From: Lachnospiraceae bacterium
GTDB taxonomy: Bacteria > Bacillota > Clostridia > Lachnospirales > Lachnospiraceae
Length of the DNA stretch: 64,000 bases
NCBI GenBank assembly: GCA_029012365.1
Contig: JAQXLY010000039.1
Location: 1-64,000 of the forward strand
Reading direction: 5' to 3'
Shown one piece after another: positions 51,459 through 60,753 of this stretch (position 1 is the first letter of the stretch; every line of letters starts with the position of its first letter). Both the position numbers and the translations under genes were made by a program. A model generated the notes under the pieces. The model searched no databases and had not been told where the DNA came from. It saw only the letters and a list, made by a program, of their open reading frames with translations.

Positions 51459-52325
51459 TCACTTATTCCTGCGTTTTAAACTGTTTAAAAACATCCGCCA
51501 TGCCGCGCGAACCGAATTATCCGAGACCACAACATTTAATTCCGCGCCGATAAACATAATGTACATACAGGCATACAGCCAGAACATACAAAGCACAATC
51601 GCCGTCAGACTTCCGTACATGGCAGAAAAGCCGGACATATGGTCAATATAGAACGAATACAAATAGGAAAAACCGAGCCAGCCTGCCGCACTCAGTAATG
51701 CCCCCGGCAGCTCATCCGGAATACGTGATTTCCTGTTCGGAATAAACAGATACATTAACAGGAAATACACCGTCAGGGCAAGAAGGAATACAATGGTTCT
51801 TATACTTATAACCAATAGTGCCGCATGCTCCAGTAAAGGCACCTTACTCTGAATCTGCAAATAAATCTGGTTTCCGAATACCAAAAGCAACAGCGTCAGA
51901 ATCAGCACAACCGCAAACACCAATGTGTCACAGACAGCAATAATCCGAAGCAGAAAATAATTTCTGGTTTCACGGTTTCCGTATACCCTGTTCATCCCCT
52001 GAATAATCACAAGAAAGCCTCTTGATGCAGACCAAAGCGCCGTAACAACCGAAATGGATAACAACGCTTTCGATGTCTTCTGAAAAACCTCGGTAATCAG
52101 CATCGTAATAAAATCATGAATTGCCGGAGGAAAAAAAGAACAGGCCGCACTCAGCAAATCCTCTGCCGTAACCGGCAGAAACCTAAGCAGAGTAAGAAGA
52201 AACATCAAAAACGGAAGAAAAGAAAGTATGACAAAAAAAGCTGTCTGTGCCGCAAATGCAGATACGGTATCCTCCCGCAGTTTTCTTAAAAAAGCCTTTA
52301 CCATAAAATAAATTGCCCGAATCAT
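51459..52325 (-). CDS. YihY/BrkB-family membrane protein (288 aa)
   Basis: Six hydrophobic helices, with the family landmarks AAQTAFFVILSFLPFLMFLL, SRGFLVIIQGMNRVYG, SAAGWLGFSYLYSFYI and SLTAIVLCMFWLYACMYIMF. The role is not settled; the older name of RNase BN was a misannotation. Its start follows GGAGGAAAC. It lies 32 bp after the spoIID-like gene. Confidence 0.93.
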   Translation of the reverse strand: MIRAIYFMVKAFLRKLREDTVSAFAAQTAFFVILSFLPFLMFLLTLLRFLPVTAEDLLSAACSFFPPAIHDFITMLITEVFQKTSKALLSISVVTALWSASRGFLVIIQGMNRVYGNRETRNYFLLRIIAVCDTLVFAVVLILTLLLLVFGNQIYLQIQSKVPLLEHAALLVISIRTIVFLLALTVYFLLMYLFIPNRKSRIPDELPGALLSAAGWLGFSYLYSFYIDHMSGFSAMYGSLTAIVLCMFWLYACMYIMFIGAELNVVVSDNSVRAAWRMFLNSLKRRNK

Positions 52326-52357
52326 TCCGTTTCCTCCTGTAATTCCGGTTTTCTCCG

Positions 52358-54202
52358 TCAGTCGTAAATAAATCCGATTGTTGTTCCCGGATAGTATTCT
52401 TCCATAATCTCCTCACATGTAAATCCACAGCGTGCCATGGCATCTGCACCGCACTGACTCATTCCGACTCCATGCCCATAGCCTCCGCCGGTTACAAGAT
52501 ATCCCGTCTCATCCTGGTAAATACCCTTCTGTAGTGTCACAAACGCACTCGGAAGCAATGCCGCTCCGTTTATATTTTCTCCGTTCTGTCTGTAAATCAA
52601 CTCCCTCACCGGTGCAAGTACCGTGCGGATATTATATTCATTTTTCACCAGAAATACTCCCTTCTCCGCAACCACAAGCAATTCCGTTACAATCCCGCCG
52701 TTTCCCCGTCCGTAGATTTGAATGCCGTAAAGCTTTCCGATATCCCCGATTGGTTTGTTTACAAATGCATCTCCGGCTTCATCATATGTCAGAATCTGCT
52801 CCGGCACCGCGGCATACCGTGACTTTAACGCAGACTGTATTGTCTGTTCCAATGCCTTCAGAGGAAGAAAGGTCTGCCAGCGATACCACGCACTCTCTGA
52901 GTCGTAAGTTTCTGTTGTGCTTGTCAGAAAAAGCTTCATGGAAGCATCATCTGCCTCTTTCCCGTTCAGCTGCAATGCTTCCGCTGCTTCCTCATCTGCC
53001 TTTTTCGCATGCAGCTTTCCCTGCAGATACGGAAGCTCCTTTGCGTTTTCCCAAACATCCGCTACGGATGTAGTATGTCCGGAGGATGTGGAAAAATAGT
53101 AACACTGCGCAACCTCTCCCCCATAAAGCAGCACCTGTCCATGGGTATCCTTTACTGCCAGAATCGATGTTTCATTCTCTCCAATGTTATTATACACCTG
53201 ACAGGCAACACTGTCATCCACATGAGCCCCGTATTGTGCATAACGATTTGCCAGAAGCTCGGTATAGGCATAGCTGCGTGCGCAGATAGCCTGAGCCTTT
53301 AATGCTTCCTTTCCGAAAGTGGTTGGCATTTCACTCGGAATGACCGCATATAAATATTCTTCTATCGTAACCTCATTCACTACTAAAAGACCCTCTGACA
53401 CTCCGGCAATCTCAAGTGTTCCGCGGTAGGACGGTATACCCTCCGAACGTTTTATGCTGCATAACGTAATTTTCCCGTCTGCTTTTTCCGGCACAATCAG
53501 CCTTCTCCCGGATTCCTCCGCAAAAGACTCCCTTGTAAACGAGCATACCTCTCCCGCCTGAAATGACTCTTTTTTCTCTCCGTATGTAACGGTATAAGCA
53601 CAATCCGAGGTCACCTCCACCTTCTGATGATAATATCCGAGAAAGCCTTCCGTACCGATTAAGACACGGATTTTTTTGAGCTCCGGCTTTTCCTTTATTA
53701 AAGCGGCACATACCCTTCCGTTCTCCAAAATGAACTCATTTCCCGAAGACCCTACTAAAATCCTGCCCGACGGTTCCTCTGCCGGACCGTCATAGAGACG
53801 GTAAAGCTTAAAATCAGCTGTGAAAGCTAGCTCTCCGTACCCTTCCAGCTCAATCCTTTCCCCATCTGTCCGTAATACCTTTGCCGTAACTTTGTCCGGT
53901 TTTACGACAAGCGAAAGCACAGTCTCACCCTTTACCGTCATATCCGCAATACAGGAGGTCAATGTCTCCTGTAATTTCCCTTTTGTTGCGTAGGTCTGTT
54001 CCTTTCCTTCGCAAAAAAAGGTAATGCTTTCCTCATCCGATGTAATAATCCAGACATTTTTCAATACCTGTTCCTTCGTAACCTCCGGTGTCGGCGTTGC
54101 AGAAGGCTCCGCCTCCTTTCGGAAGATACCCTTTTCTTTCAAAAAAACGAGCAGTACCGCAAAAAGAAGCACTGCCGTCAGAAAAATGATTCGCTTTTTC
54201 AT
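52358..54202 (-). CDS. SpoIID/LytB-domain protein (614 aa)
   Basis: A membrane-anchored protein (LTAVLLFAVLLVFLKEKG) with a C-terminal SpoIID domain at about 290-600. The signatures are VNEVTIEEYLYAVIPSEMPT, FGKEALKAQAICARSYAY and GGGYGHGVGMSQCGADAM. SpoIID is a lytic transglycosylase that helps engulfment; Lachnospiraceae also have SpoIID-like proteins with other roles. The N-terminal 250 residues are an extra strand-rich domain. ATG 54202 follows GGAGGG. Which of the two roles it has is not clear. Confidence 0.88.
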   Translation of the reverse strand: MKKRIIFLTAVLLFAVLLVFLKEKGIFRKEAEPSATPTPEVTKEQVLKNVWIITSDEESITFFCEGKEQTYATKGKLQETLTSCIADMTVKGETVLSLVVKPDKVTAKVLRTDGERIELEGYGELAFTADFKLYRLYDGPAEEPSGRILVGSSGNEFILENGRVCAALIKEKPELKKIRVLIGTEGFLGYYHQKVEVTSDCAYTVTYGEKKESFQAGEVCSFTRESFAEESGRRLIVPEKADGKITLCSIKRSEGIPSYRGTLEIAGVSEGLLVVNEVTIEEYLYAVIPSEMPTTFGKEALKAQAICARSYAYTELLANRYAQYGAHVDDSVACQVYNNIGENETSILAVKDTHGQVLLYGGEVAQCYYFSTSSGHTTSVADVWENAKELPYLQGKLHAKKADEEAAEALQLNGKEADDASMKLFLTSTTETYDSESAWYRWQTFLPLKALEQTIQSALKSRYAAVPEQILTYDEAGDAFVNKPIGDIGKLYGIQIYGRGNGGIVTELLVVAEKGVFLVKNEYNIRTVLAPVRELIYRQNGENINGAALLPSAFVTLQKGIYQDETGYLVTGGGYGHGVGMSQCGADAMARCGFTCEEIMEEYYPGTTIGFIYD

Positions 54203-54292
54203 AATCCCTCCGGACAATCTTTTTTATAAGACTATGATATCCGGAGACAAAATATACCTTTCCGGGGACTGTCGTATTATGAAGCGGCAACC

Positions 54293-54970
54293 CTATTCTT
54301 CCTCCTCACCGGTCAGATTCTTCCCCAGTCTTTGGAATATTGCTTCAATAAAAAGCTGTAGCAGCAAATAGAAAATAACCGCACAGAACAGGGCAAAAAA
54401 CGGATACTGCGTCCGAAGACCGTTTTTTAAAAGCTCTGCGGTCAGGTCATTTACGCCTACCAGCCCCACTAAAGATGACATCTGAAGCAAAATGCACACC
54501 AGCCTTTTGATTTCAAACAGGGACTGTTCCGTTACAAACGGCAGAAGTGCCGTAAAATATTCACGTCTTGCCCTCCGGTTTACCGCTGCACTTCTGGTAT
54601 GGGTTTCCTTTTTTACAGCCCTTGATAAAATATCCGCCAGATGCCCGCCTCCGTAAAATCCGAATACAAGCACCGCAATCAAAAATCCTCCGCGGTGCAT
54701 ACCTCCCAGAAACGTATAATACCATAGCAACAGCGCAAGATACACCGGTGTCCCCTTTGCCAGAAAGGTAAACGCTGTTCCGATGCCTCTTAATGTCCTG
54801 TTCTCCGCCGTCCTCAAAAACGATAAGACTGCCGCAAACAGCAATGCAATGCTAAGTGCAAGCACAAAAATAAGCAAAGTGAACACACATCCCTTAATGA
54901 TTCTCAGATATGCTCCTCCACCGATTAAATTCTGATATACCGCATCATAAACATTCCGAAATGTACCCAT
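54293..54970 (-). CDS. Amino-acid-type ABC transporter permease (225 aa)
   Basis: A HisM/GlnP-type permease with about five helices (CVFTLLIFVLALSIALLFAA, AFTFLAKGTPVYLALLLWYY) and an EAA-like loop (TALLPFVTEQSLFEIKRLVC). The EAA loop is diverged from the usual consensus. It lies 9 bp after the binding-protein gene. No ATPase gene is found within several kb. Confidence 0.85.
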   Translation of the reverse strand: MGTFRNVYDAVYQNLIGGGAYLRIIKGCVFTLLIFVLALSIALLFAAVLSFLRTAENRTLRGIGTAFTFLAKGTPVYLALLLWYYTFLGGMHRGGFLIAVLVFGFYGGGHLADILSRAVKKETHTRSAAVNRRARREYFTALLPFVTEQSLFEIKRLVCILLQMSSLVGLVGVNDLTAELLKNGLRTQYPFFALFCAVIFYLLLQLFIEAIFQRLGKNLTGEEEE

Positions 54971-54979
54971 AGCCCCTCC

Positions 54980-55837
54980 TTACTCTAACGCAAGATATGC
55001 GTATTCCTGCATTGTGTAATATCCATCGGTTACGAGATAATCCCTCTCCCCCGGTGTCGTGTTCCTGCTCGTACCGTAAGAAAACAGTAAATCAATTTTA
55101 CCGCTCCTTAATGCCGAAAACGAATCCTTTGTAGTAACCGGCACCGTTTTAAACCGGTAGCCCGTCCTCTTACCGAGCTCTTCCAAAAAAGCAACCGAAA
55201 ATCCGCAGGGAACCCCGTCCTCATCATACCGGTCTAACGGCGGAACAGTTCCCGTTACCCCGACATAAAGCGTCCTTCCGCTTCCCTTTCCTTCCGCCTC
55301 ATACAAGTCAAGAGGCACCTCGGCTTCCACATAGGCAACGGAAAGTGTTTCCAGTGTACCGTCCTCCTTAAGCTCCGAAATCGCCGCATTCAGCTCCGCG
55401 CACAACGTTTCCTGTCCCCTGTCCATTGCCAATGCAAAGGACAGCCTGCCACCGCCTTCCACACCGTTTGAAGTATCCTCCGGTGCACTAAGACGTACCA
55501 GTCCTTTTTCACTCCGGAGCAGATACTCTGCCGTCACATCCGGACAACAGATTGCATCTGCACGGCCGCTTCTTAATTCATATAACAGCTCGTTTACATT
55601 CGATGCCTCCCTGTAACCGGAAAGTCTTATACCGAGAATTGTTTCAAACAACACCTCCGTGTTTTCGGAAGGAAGTCTTGCCGCCGCCACTCCTGCGAGT
55701 ACCTTATTATCCAGCTCATCCGTTGTCGTAAGACCCTGCCCCTTTGCATCTGCTCTTGCAAAGCCCGCTGCCGCCAGAAGAAGTACCGCAGCCGTTAGTC
55801 CCGCCACAGCCCAAAGGCCGATTGTTCTTGTCTTCAT
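54980..55837 (-). CDS. ABC transporter solute-binding protein, family 3 (285 aa)
   Basis: A signal sequence (LWAVAGLTAAVLLLAAAGFA, no lipobox Cys), then a bilobal binding fold with GIRLSGYREASNVNELLYEL, GRADAICCPDVTAEYLLRSE, GTVPPLDRYDEDGVPCGFSV and SGKIDLLFSYGTSRNTTPGE. Typical of polar amino-acid receptors. ATG 55837 follows GGAGGTT. The upstream frame continues 65 codons without a ribosome site and overlaps the propeller gene. Confidence 0.88.
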   Translation of the reverse strand: MKTRTIGLWAVAGLTAAVLLLAAAGFARADAKGQGLTTTDELDNKVLAGVAAARLPSENTEVLFETILGIRLSGYREASNVNELLYELRSGRADAICCPDVTAEYLLRSEKGLVRLSAPEDTSNGVEGGGRLSFALAMDRGQETLCAELNAAISELKEDGTLETLSVAYVEAEVPLDLYEAEGKGSGRTLYVGVTGTVPPLDRYDEDGVPCGFSVAFLEELGKRTGYRFKTVPVTTKDSFSALRSGKIDLLFSYGTSRNTTPGERDYLVTDGYYTMQEYAYLALE

Positions 55838-55850
55838 GCCAACCTCCGTT

Positions 55851-57602
55851 CTATTCCACCGTAAGACCGATAATCCTTTCATCTCTTGTGCCGAATACAA
55901 TCGTATTTCCGAATACCGCCGGTGTTGCCTCGATTGTCGTATTAAGCGCAATCGAATCCAGAAGTGCACCGTTTGCAGCGTTAAACAAAAGCACCGTTCC
56001 GTCGGAGCAGCACTGCACCAGATATACCGCACCTATCTGGGAATACAATGTCACCGCAGAGCTCCATGCATAGTCGGAAAGCTCCTTTAACCAGACCACT
56101 TCACCGCTCTTCGTATCCAGAGACACCAGATAGCCCGAAGAAAGTCCCGGACATCTGGAAACGGAATAAATCACCTGTCCGGCAATCTCACCCATGCCCA
56201 GCACACCGGTTGCAAGGACTCCGCCCTCTACACCGTCCACATTATGGCACTCAAAGGATTTTTTCCAGACGATACTTCCGTTCGCCGCATTCAGCTTAAA
56301 TACCGCCACATCACCTATCGAATGCTCATCCAGAATTGCCTCCGTAAGCGTTGTTGCCACATAAATAAAATTACCGTTTTCCTCTTCGGAAAAAATCGGC
56401 GAAGAGTTTACATCCCCGTATACATCCTGTGCCCATACCATGGACATGGTATTCAAATCCAGACAATAAAACACACCGCCGTTATCTCCCACATACAGAT
56501 AACTTCCGTTTACAACCGCAGAATTTTCCATTCCCCAGGTGAACGCAGACTCCGTAGCCCGCGCAGTAGAATACGTATAATCCACAACCGGCTCCGGTGC
56601 AATAGAAAGAGTGCCTGCCGTGCTGTCGTACTTCGTATTCAGTTTTACCGTATACAGGATACCGTTTTCTCCCGGATAGAACAAGGTATCCGTTGCCGCA
56701 TCGATTATCGGTGAACTGTCATAGGCATGAAATTTCCGGTATGCCATATCATCATTTGCTCCGAATTCATACAGCTTTGTTCCGTCAATCAGGCTGTAGA
56801 TATATGCCCGCGGGCTTACATTTTCACCGTAAAGTCCGGTCTGTGCATCCCCCGACCCAAGCACCAGAAGCGGAATCCCCGAAGGATGAAGTGATGCAGT
56901 TCCCTTAAATACCATGCCGATGTGAATCGCATCGCGGCTTTCGCTTCCGTCCTCCAGATCCAGAAAATGAATATAGCCGTCCATGCCGGAATAAATAACC
57001 TCTACAAAATTCTCCTTCGCTTTCTTTTCCGGATACAGATTCATAATCCGTTTTGTCTCCTCAGGCCATGCGATAATCAGCGGCTGTCCCGTCCAGCCGT
57101 TACCGCTCCAATAGCTCATGCCGCTCGATTTTAAAAGCTTTCCTGTATTATAAGTCCAGTATTCCTCCGAAAATTTCTCCTTCTTAATCTCAGCGATTCC
57201 GTAAGAAGCCATTGTACGGTGGTAATTTCCGCGGAATGTAAAGATACCGTCTACCGTCCCTGTAATCAAATCTCCGTCAAAGTTTACCGGAACATCTCTC
57301 ACAAAATCGGTCTGCCCTTCTTCCGTTACCGTTTTTCCGTCTTTCCTGTAGCGGAGCGTTTCCCTGATTCCGAGAACGGAGGGATTCGTCAGTTCCGTAC
57401 ACAATACCGGTCCGTCCGCACCGGATTCCGCCTCCGGATTATACTTCGTCTCTGCCATTCCTTTTGTATTATGCTTCACATTATATAAATAACGAATGCC
57501 GCCTGCCGCCGATATCTTCTTTAATAGAAAGACTCCTGCCAGACAGAATACCAGAAAAAGGCTTAAGAGCACCGCAATCGTTACTTTTGTTTTCCTTTTC
57601 AT
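55851..57602 (-). CDS. Membrane-anchored PQQ-like beta-propeller protein (583 aa)
   Basis: One N-terminal anchor (VTIAVLLSLFLVFCLAGVFL), then repeated blade motifs typical of PQQ/BamB-like propellers: GTVDGIFTFRGNYHRTMASY, VVNGSYLYVGDNGGVFYCLD, NAANGSIVWKKSFECHNVDG, DTKSGEVVWLKELSDYAWSS and NAANGALLDSIALNTTIEAT. PQQ binding itself is not shown, and in Gram-positive bacteria these proteins are usually non-enzymatic scaffolds or receptors. The ATG follows CAGGAGG. It is 13 bp upstream of the binding-protein gene, so all three may be one operon. Confidence 0.88.
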   Translation of the reverse strand: MKRKTKVTIAVLLSLFLVFCLAGVFLLKKISAAGGIRYLYNVKHNTKGMAETKYNPEAESGADGPVLCTELTNPSVLGIRETLRYRKDGKTVTEEGQTDFVRDVPVNFDGDLITGTVDGIFTFRGNYHRTMASYGIAEIKKEKFSEEYWTYNTGKLLKSSGMSYWSGNGWTGQPLIIAWPEETKRIMNLYPEKKAKENFVEVIYSGMDGYIHFLDLEDGSESRDAIHIGMVFKGTASLHPSGIPLLVLGSGDAQTGLYGENVSPRAYIYSLIDGTKLYEFGANDDMAYRKFHAYDSSPIIDAATDTLFYPGENGILYTVKLNTKYDSTAGTLSIAPEPVVDYTYSTARATESAFTWGMENSAVVNGSYLYVGDNGGVFYCLDLNTMSMVWAQDVYGDVNSSPIFSEEENGNFIYVATTLTEAILDEHSIGDVAVFKLNAANGSIVWKKSFECHNVDGVEGGVLATGVLGMGEIAGQVIYSVSRCPGLSSGYLVSLDTKSGEVVWLKELSDYAWSSAVTLYSQIGAVYLVQCCSDGTVLLFNAANGALLDSIALNTTIEATPAVFGNTIVFGTRDERIIGLTVE

Positions 57603-57656
57603 TCTGTCAGAACCTCCTGTTCCCTGTCATTTCGTTTCCCTTCTATTCTTTTCTTC

Positions 57657-58823
57657 TCATTCCGCGTTTTCATACAGCTTTTGCACCTGAACCGCTACCG
57701 CGGCCGGTACATCCCTGTTTTCCAGCCATATGTTTTCAAACTGACTAATCGGAAGCGGGGCTGCCACCGTACCGATTTCTATGGTAACCTCCGGTATTCC
57801 CTTGATTCCGGCGGCCCATTCACAATATCCTGCCGCATCCTGCTTCTCCGAAGCAGAATATACAATGCGGTATCCTGTAAGCTCATGCACTACATTCACA
57901 AAAGAGAGACACTTTTCACGAAACGCTCCGGTCTGTCCGAAATCCCAGTAAAGAACCGAGCCTGTGGCATGATAGCTTAACGCTGCCGCTGTCTGTCTGC
58001 TTTCCGTCAGCTCCATTAAATACCTTGTCTCCGGTTCGGAAGCAGGTGCCTCCCCTTTATAGCGGTCTGCCGCCGGAACTGCATTACCGACAAATTCCTC
58101 AAAACCGTAGGCAAAATTCCGGTTTAAATCTACCCCGTTTGCATTTGCCTTATAACGACGGTAAAAATACTCTCTTGTCATTCCTGCCCCGTCTCTTTCA
58201 TAAAAGCCTTCAACCAAAGCACGAAGCTCCTCTGTTTCAATACTTTCCGTACCGAGCTGGCTGATGGACACACCGTCCGGATTTGTCATCGGCACCACAA
58301 GAAGCGCCACATCCGAAAAAATCTCCCGGTAGGTCCTTCCGGAATAACTGCCGGTATCATACTCCCTTGCATACGTCTCCAGCTGTTCCATGACAAGAAG
58401 TGTTGTCAGATGCTCTCTCCCGTGGATTGCTGCCTGTATAAATAAAGTATGCTCCGCTTCGGGATTTCCAAACAACACTGCCGGAATCCTTCTTCCGTCC
58501 GCACTTTTCCCTTCCCACGACAAAGAAATAATATCGGGATAAGCATATGCAAGTAACTCCAAATCCTCGCACATCTCATCATAGGTATACGGCTCCTTCC
58601 CGGTATCTACAATATCATCCGGTATCAACACCGAAGGCACCGGAGATAACGTCGGCTCCACCGCTGTAGGCACGGGAGACGGGGCTTGTGTAATTGTCGG
58701 AAACAACGTCAGGGTAGTTGCACTTTCGGGTGCCTCCGGTACTTTCCTTCCGCACGCAAAAGCGAACAGTAGCCCGGTCATACAGAAAAAAAGCAGCATC
58801 CATCTTTGTTTCATTTTCCTCAC
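57657..58823 (-). CDS. M14-family zinc carboxypeptidase lipoprotein (388 aa)
   Basis: A lipobox (LLFAFACG) and a Thr/Pro-rich linker are followed by an M14 domain. Zinc ligands are in HGREHLTTLLVMEQL (HxxE) and SYHATGSVLYW, the NxxR/YN-type DLNRNFAYGF binds the substrate, and the catalytic Glu is in EVTIEIGT. It trims peptides or the cell-wall stem peptide outside the membrane. GTG 58823 is the likely start, with AAGGAGG upstream. Confidence 0.92.
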   Translation of the reverse strand: MRKMKQRWMLLFFCMTGLLFAFACGRKVPEAPESATTLTLFPTITQAPSPVPTAVEPTLSPVPSVLIPDDIVDTGKEPYTYDEMCEDLELLAYAYPDIISLSWEGKSADGRRIPAVLFGNPEAEHTLFIQAAIHGREHLTTLLVMEQLETYAREYDTGSYSGRTYREIFSDVALLVVPMTNPDGVSISQLGTESIETEELRALVEGFYERDGAGMTREYFYRRYKANANGVDLNRNFAYGFEEFVGNAVPAADRYKGEAPASEPETRYLMELTESRQTAAALSYHATGSVLYWDFGQTGAFREKCLSFVNVVHELTGYRIVYSASEKQDAAGYCEWAAGIKGIPEVTIEIGTVAAPLPISQFENIWLENRDVPAAVAVQVQKLYENAE

Positions 58824-58842
58824 ATGCTCCTCCTTTTCCCGG

Positions 58843-60213
58843 TTACAGACTCCTTAGCACCGATTGCAGGTCCTGTACCGCCGCTACCTCAATTACCTGA
58901 ATATCTCCCTCTCTTTTCTCACTCTCCGACTTTTTCTGTCTGGGCACAATCGCGGTACGATACCCCATCTTCGCCGCCTCTGCGATACGTGCCTGCATCA
59001 TATTCACAGAACGAATCTCTCCTGTCAGTCCTACCTCTCCGAACGCAACGGTACGTACCGGAAGCGGACGGTTACGGTAGCTGGACAGAAGTGCCAGAAC
59101 AATTGCCAAATCAAGAGAAGGCTCCGTAATCTTCATGCCTCCTGCAACGTTCACATAGGCATCACACCCCGAAAGAGAAATCCCAAGCCTTTTTTCAAGC
59201 ACCGCCATCAAAAGCGTAACCCTGTTATAATCCGTCCCTGCCGCCGTTCTGCGCGGCATATTTAAATTCGTCGGACAGACAAGTGCCTGTACCTCCACAA
59301 GAATGGGGCGTGTACCCTCCATAGCCGCAGTCACCACCGACCCCGGTTCGTCCTCCGGCCGTCCCTCTAACATATACTCCGACGGATTCTTCACTTCACG
59401 AAGACCCGTACCTGCCATCTCAAACACACCGATTTCGTTCGTTGAGCCGAACCGGTTTTTCACTGCACGTAAAATACGGTAGGAAATATGATTTTCTCCT
59501 TCAAAATACAGTACCGTATCCACCATATGCTCTAACATACGCGGTCCCGCAACAAGTCCCTCCTTTGTCACATGACCGATAATAAAAATCGTAATTCCGA
59601 GTCCCTTTGCAAGACGGAGCAGGGAAGCCGTAGCCTCCTTTATCTGTCCCGGACTCCCCGGTGCCGCCTCCGACTCTTCCCGGTAAATCGTCTGAACGGA
59701 GTCGATAATCACTACCTCCGGTGTAACCCGGCGTATTGTTTCTTCCACACGGTTTAAGCTTGTCTCTGCCAGAAGCAGCGTACTTCCGTCCGTTACATGA
59801 AGCCTGTCCGCACGCATCCGTATCTGTCTGATAGACTCCTCACCGGATACATACAATACCCTGCGTTCTTTCTTCGCCAGCGCATAACACATCTGCAAAA
59901 GCAGCGTGGACTTCCCGATTCCGGGGTCTCCTCCTACCAGAACGAGAGAACCGACCACAATACCGCCGCCTAAAACCCGGTCCAGCTCTCCGATTCCCGT
60001 AACAATCCGTTCCTCCTCTCCGGTGTCTACCTCAGACAGGAGTACAGGCTCTGCCGCCGACAACGGCAAAACGCCGTAGGCAGCTTTCGTCTTGCCTGCC
60101 TGCGGCGCCTCTACCATAGAATTCCACGCCTTACAGCCCGGACACTGTCCGAGCCATTTCGGCGACTCCATCCCACATTCCTTACAAAAAAATACAGCCT
60201 TCCCTTTTGCCAT
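58843..60213 (-). CDS. radA: DNA repair protein RadA (456 aa)
   Basis: Processes recombination intermediates as a hexameric helicase. N-terminal zinc finger (FFCKECGMESPKWLGQCPGC), RecA core with Walker A GGDPGIGKSTL, the RadA-specific KNRFG motif (VKNRFGSTNEIG), and a Lon-like C-terminal domain (YVNVAGGMKITEPSLDLAIV). Length is standard. It is followed by the M14 gene after 19 bp and preceded by the 134-aa gene at 16 bp. Confidence 0.98.
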   Translation of the reverse strand: MAKGKAVFFCKECGMESPKWLGQCPGCKAWNSMVEAPQAGKTKAAYGVLPLSAAEPVLLSEVDTGEEERIVTGIGELDRVLGGGIVVGSLVLVGGDPGIGKSTLLLQMCYALAKKERRVLYVSGEESIRQIRMRADRLHVTDGSTLLLAETSLNRVEETIRRVTPEVVIIDSVQTIYREESEAAPGSPGQIKEATASLLRLAKGLGITIFIIGHVTKEGLVAGPRMLEHMVDTVLYFEGENHISYRILRAVKNRFGSTNEIGVFEMAGTGLREVKNPSEYMLEGRPEDEPGSVVTAAMEGTRPILVEVQALVCPTNLNMPRRTAAGTDYNRVTLLMAVLEKRLGISLSGCDAYVNVAGGMKITEPSLDLAIVLALLSSYRNRPLPVRTVAFGEVGLTGEIRSVNMMQARIAEAAKMGYRTAIVPRQKKSESEKREGDIQVIEVAAVQDLQSVLRSL

Positions 60214-60229
60214 AACTCCCCCGATTCAT

Positions 60230-60634
60230 TTACTGCCGTACTACTTTCACTGCAGAACCTCTTCCCTCTGCCAGCTGTACACTGAATACCAGCTTTCCTC
60301 CGAGGTTCGTCTTCATCTTCCCAATGTTGGTGCCGTCAATGAAGAGCTTAAACTCCTTTTCTGCCTCTAACTCCAACGTAATCTGCGTATCGGTTGTCCC
60401 TTCCACCGTAAAAGAAAGCTCCTTATCATTTACCGAGAAATCCGTTACCTTTGTCCCCGGAACAGACTCATATACAAACATACCGTTCCGCTCCAGCTTC
60501 GTAATCTCTTTGAAGGTCTTTACTTTATACAAATCCCCGCCAAACTCAAAGCCATCCGCTTTCGCCTTTGCTGCAAGCGTATAATCTCCGAATGCCAGCT
60601 TGCCGTTGTCCTGAATGTAAATCAGATCTGCCAT
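60230..60634 (-). CDS. Conserved hypothetical protein (134 aa)
   Basis: ATG 60634 with AGGAGG upstream. The N-terminal part (YIQDNGKLAFGDYTLAAKAK) repeats a short strand pattern and the rest is a beta sandwich (TDTQITLELEAEKEFKLFID). The ending GSAVKVVRQ is seen in Lachnospiraceae proteins sometimes called endosialidase-like, a name that I regard as unreliable. It shares an operon with radA. Confidence 0.75.
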   Translation of the reverse strand: MADLIYIQDNGKLAFGDYTLAAKAKADGFEFGGDLYKVKTFKEITKLERNGMFVYESVPGTKVTDFSVNDKELSFTVEGTTDTQITLELEAEKEFKLFIDGTNIGKMKTNLGGKLVFSVQLAEGRGSAVKVVRQ

Positions 60635-60684
60635 TTTCTTATCCTCCTGTAACAGACTATCCTCTGTTTTTATGTTACACAAAT

Positions 60685-60690
60685 AGTATA
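60685..60690 (-). promoter_or_regulatory. -10 box upstream of the 134-aa protein and radA
   Basis: TATACT on the minus strand, about 50 bp before the start. The -35 region (TGGAAA at 17 bp) is weak. Confidence 0.4.
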
Positions 60691-60753
60691 GCATATTTAC
60701 TTTTGTTTTTCCACAAAATTTAACGATTTCATAAAATCATCATAAATGTTTCA

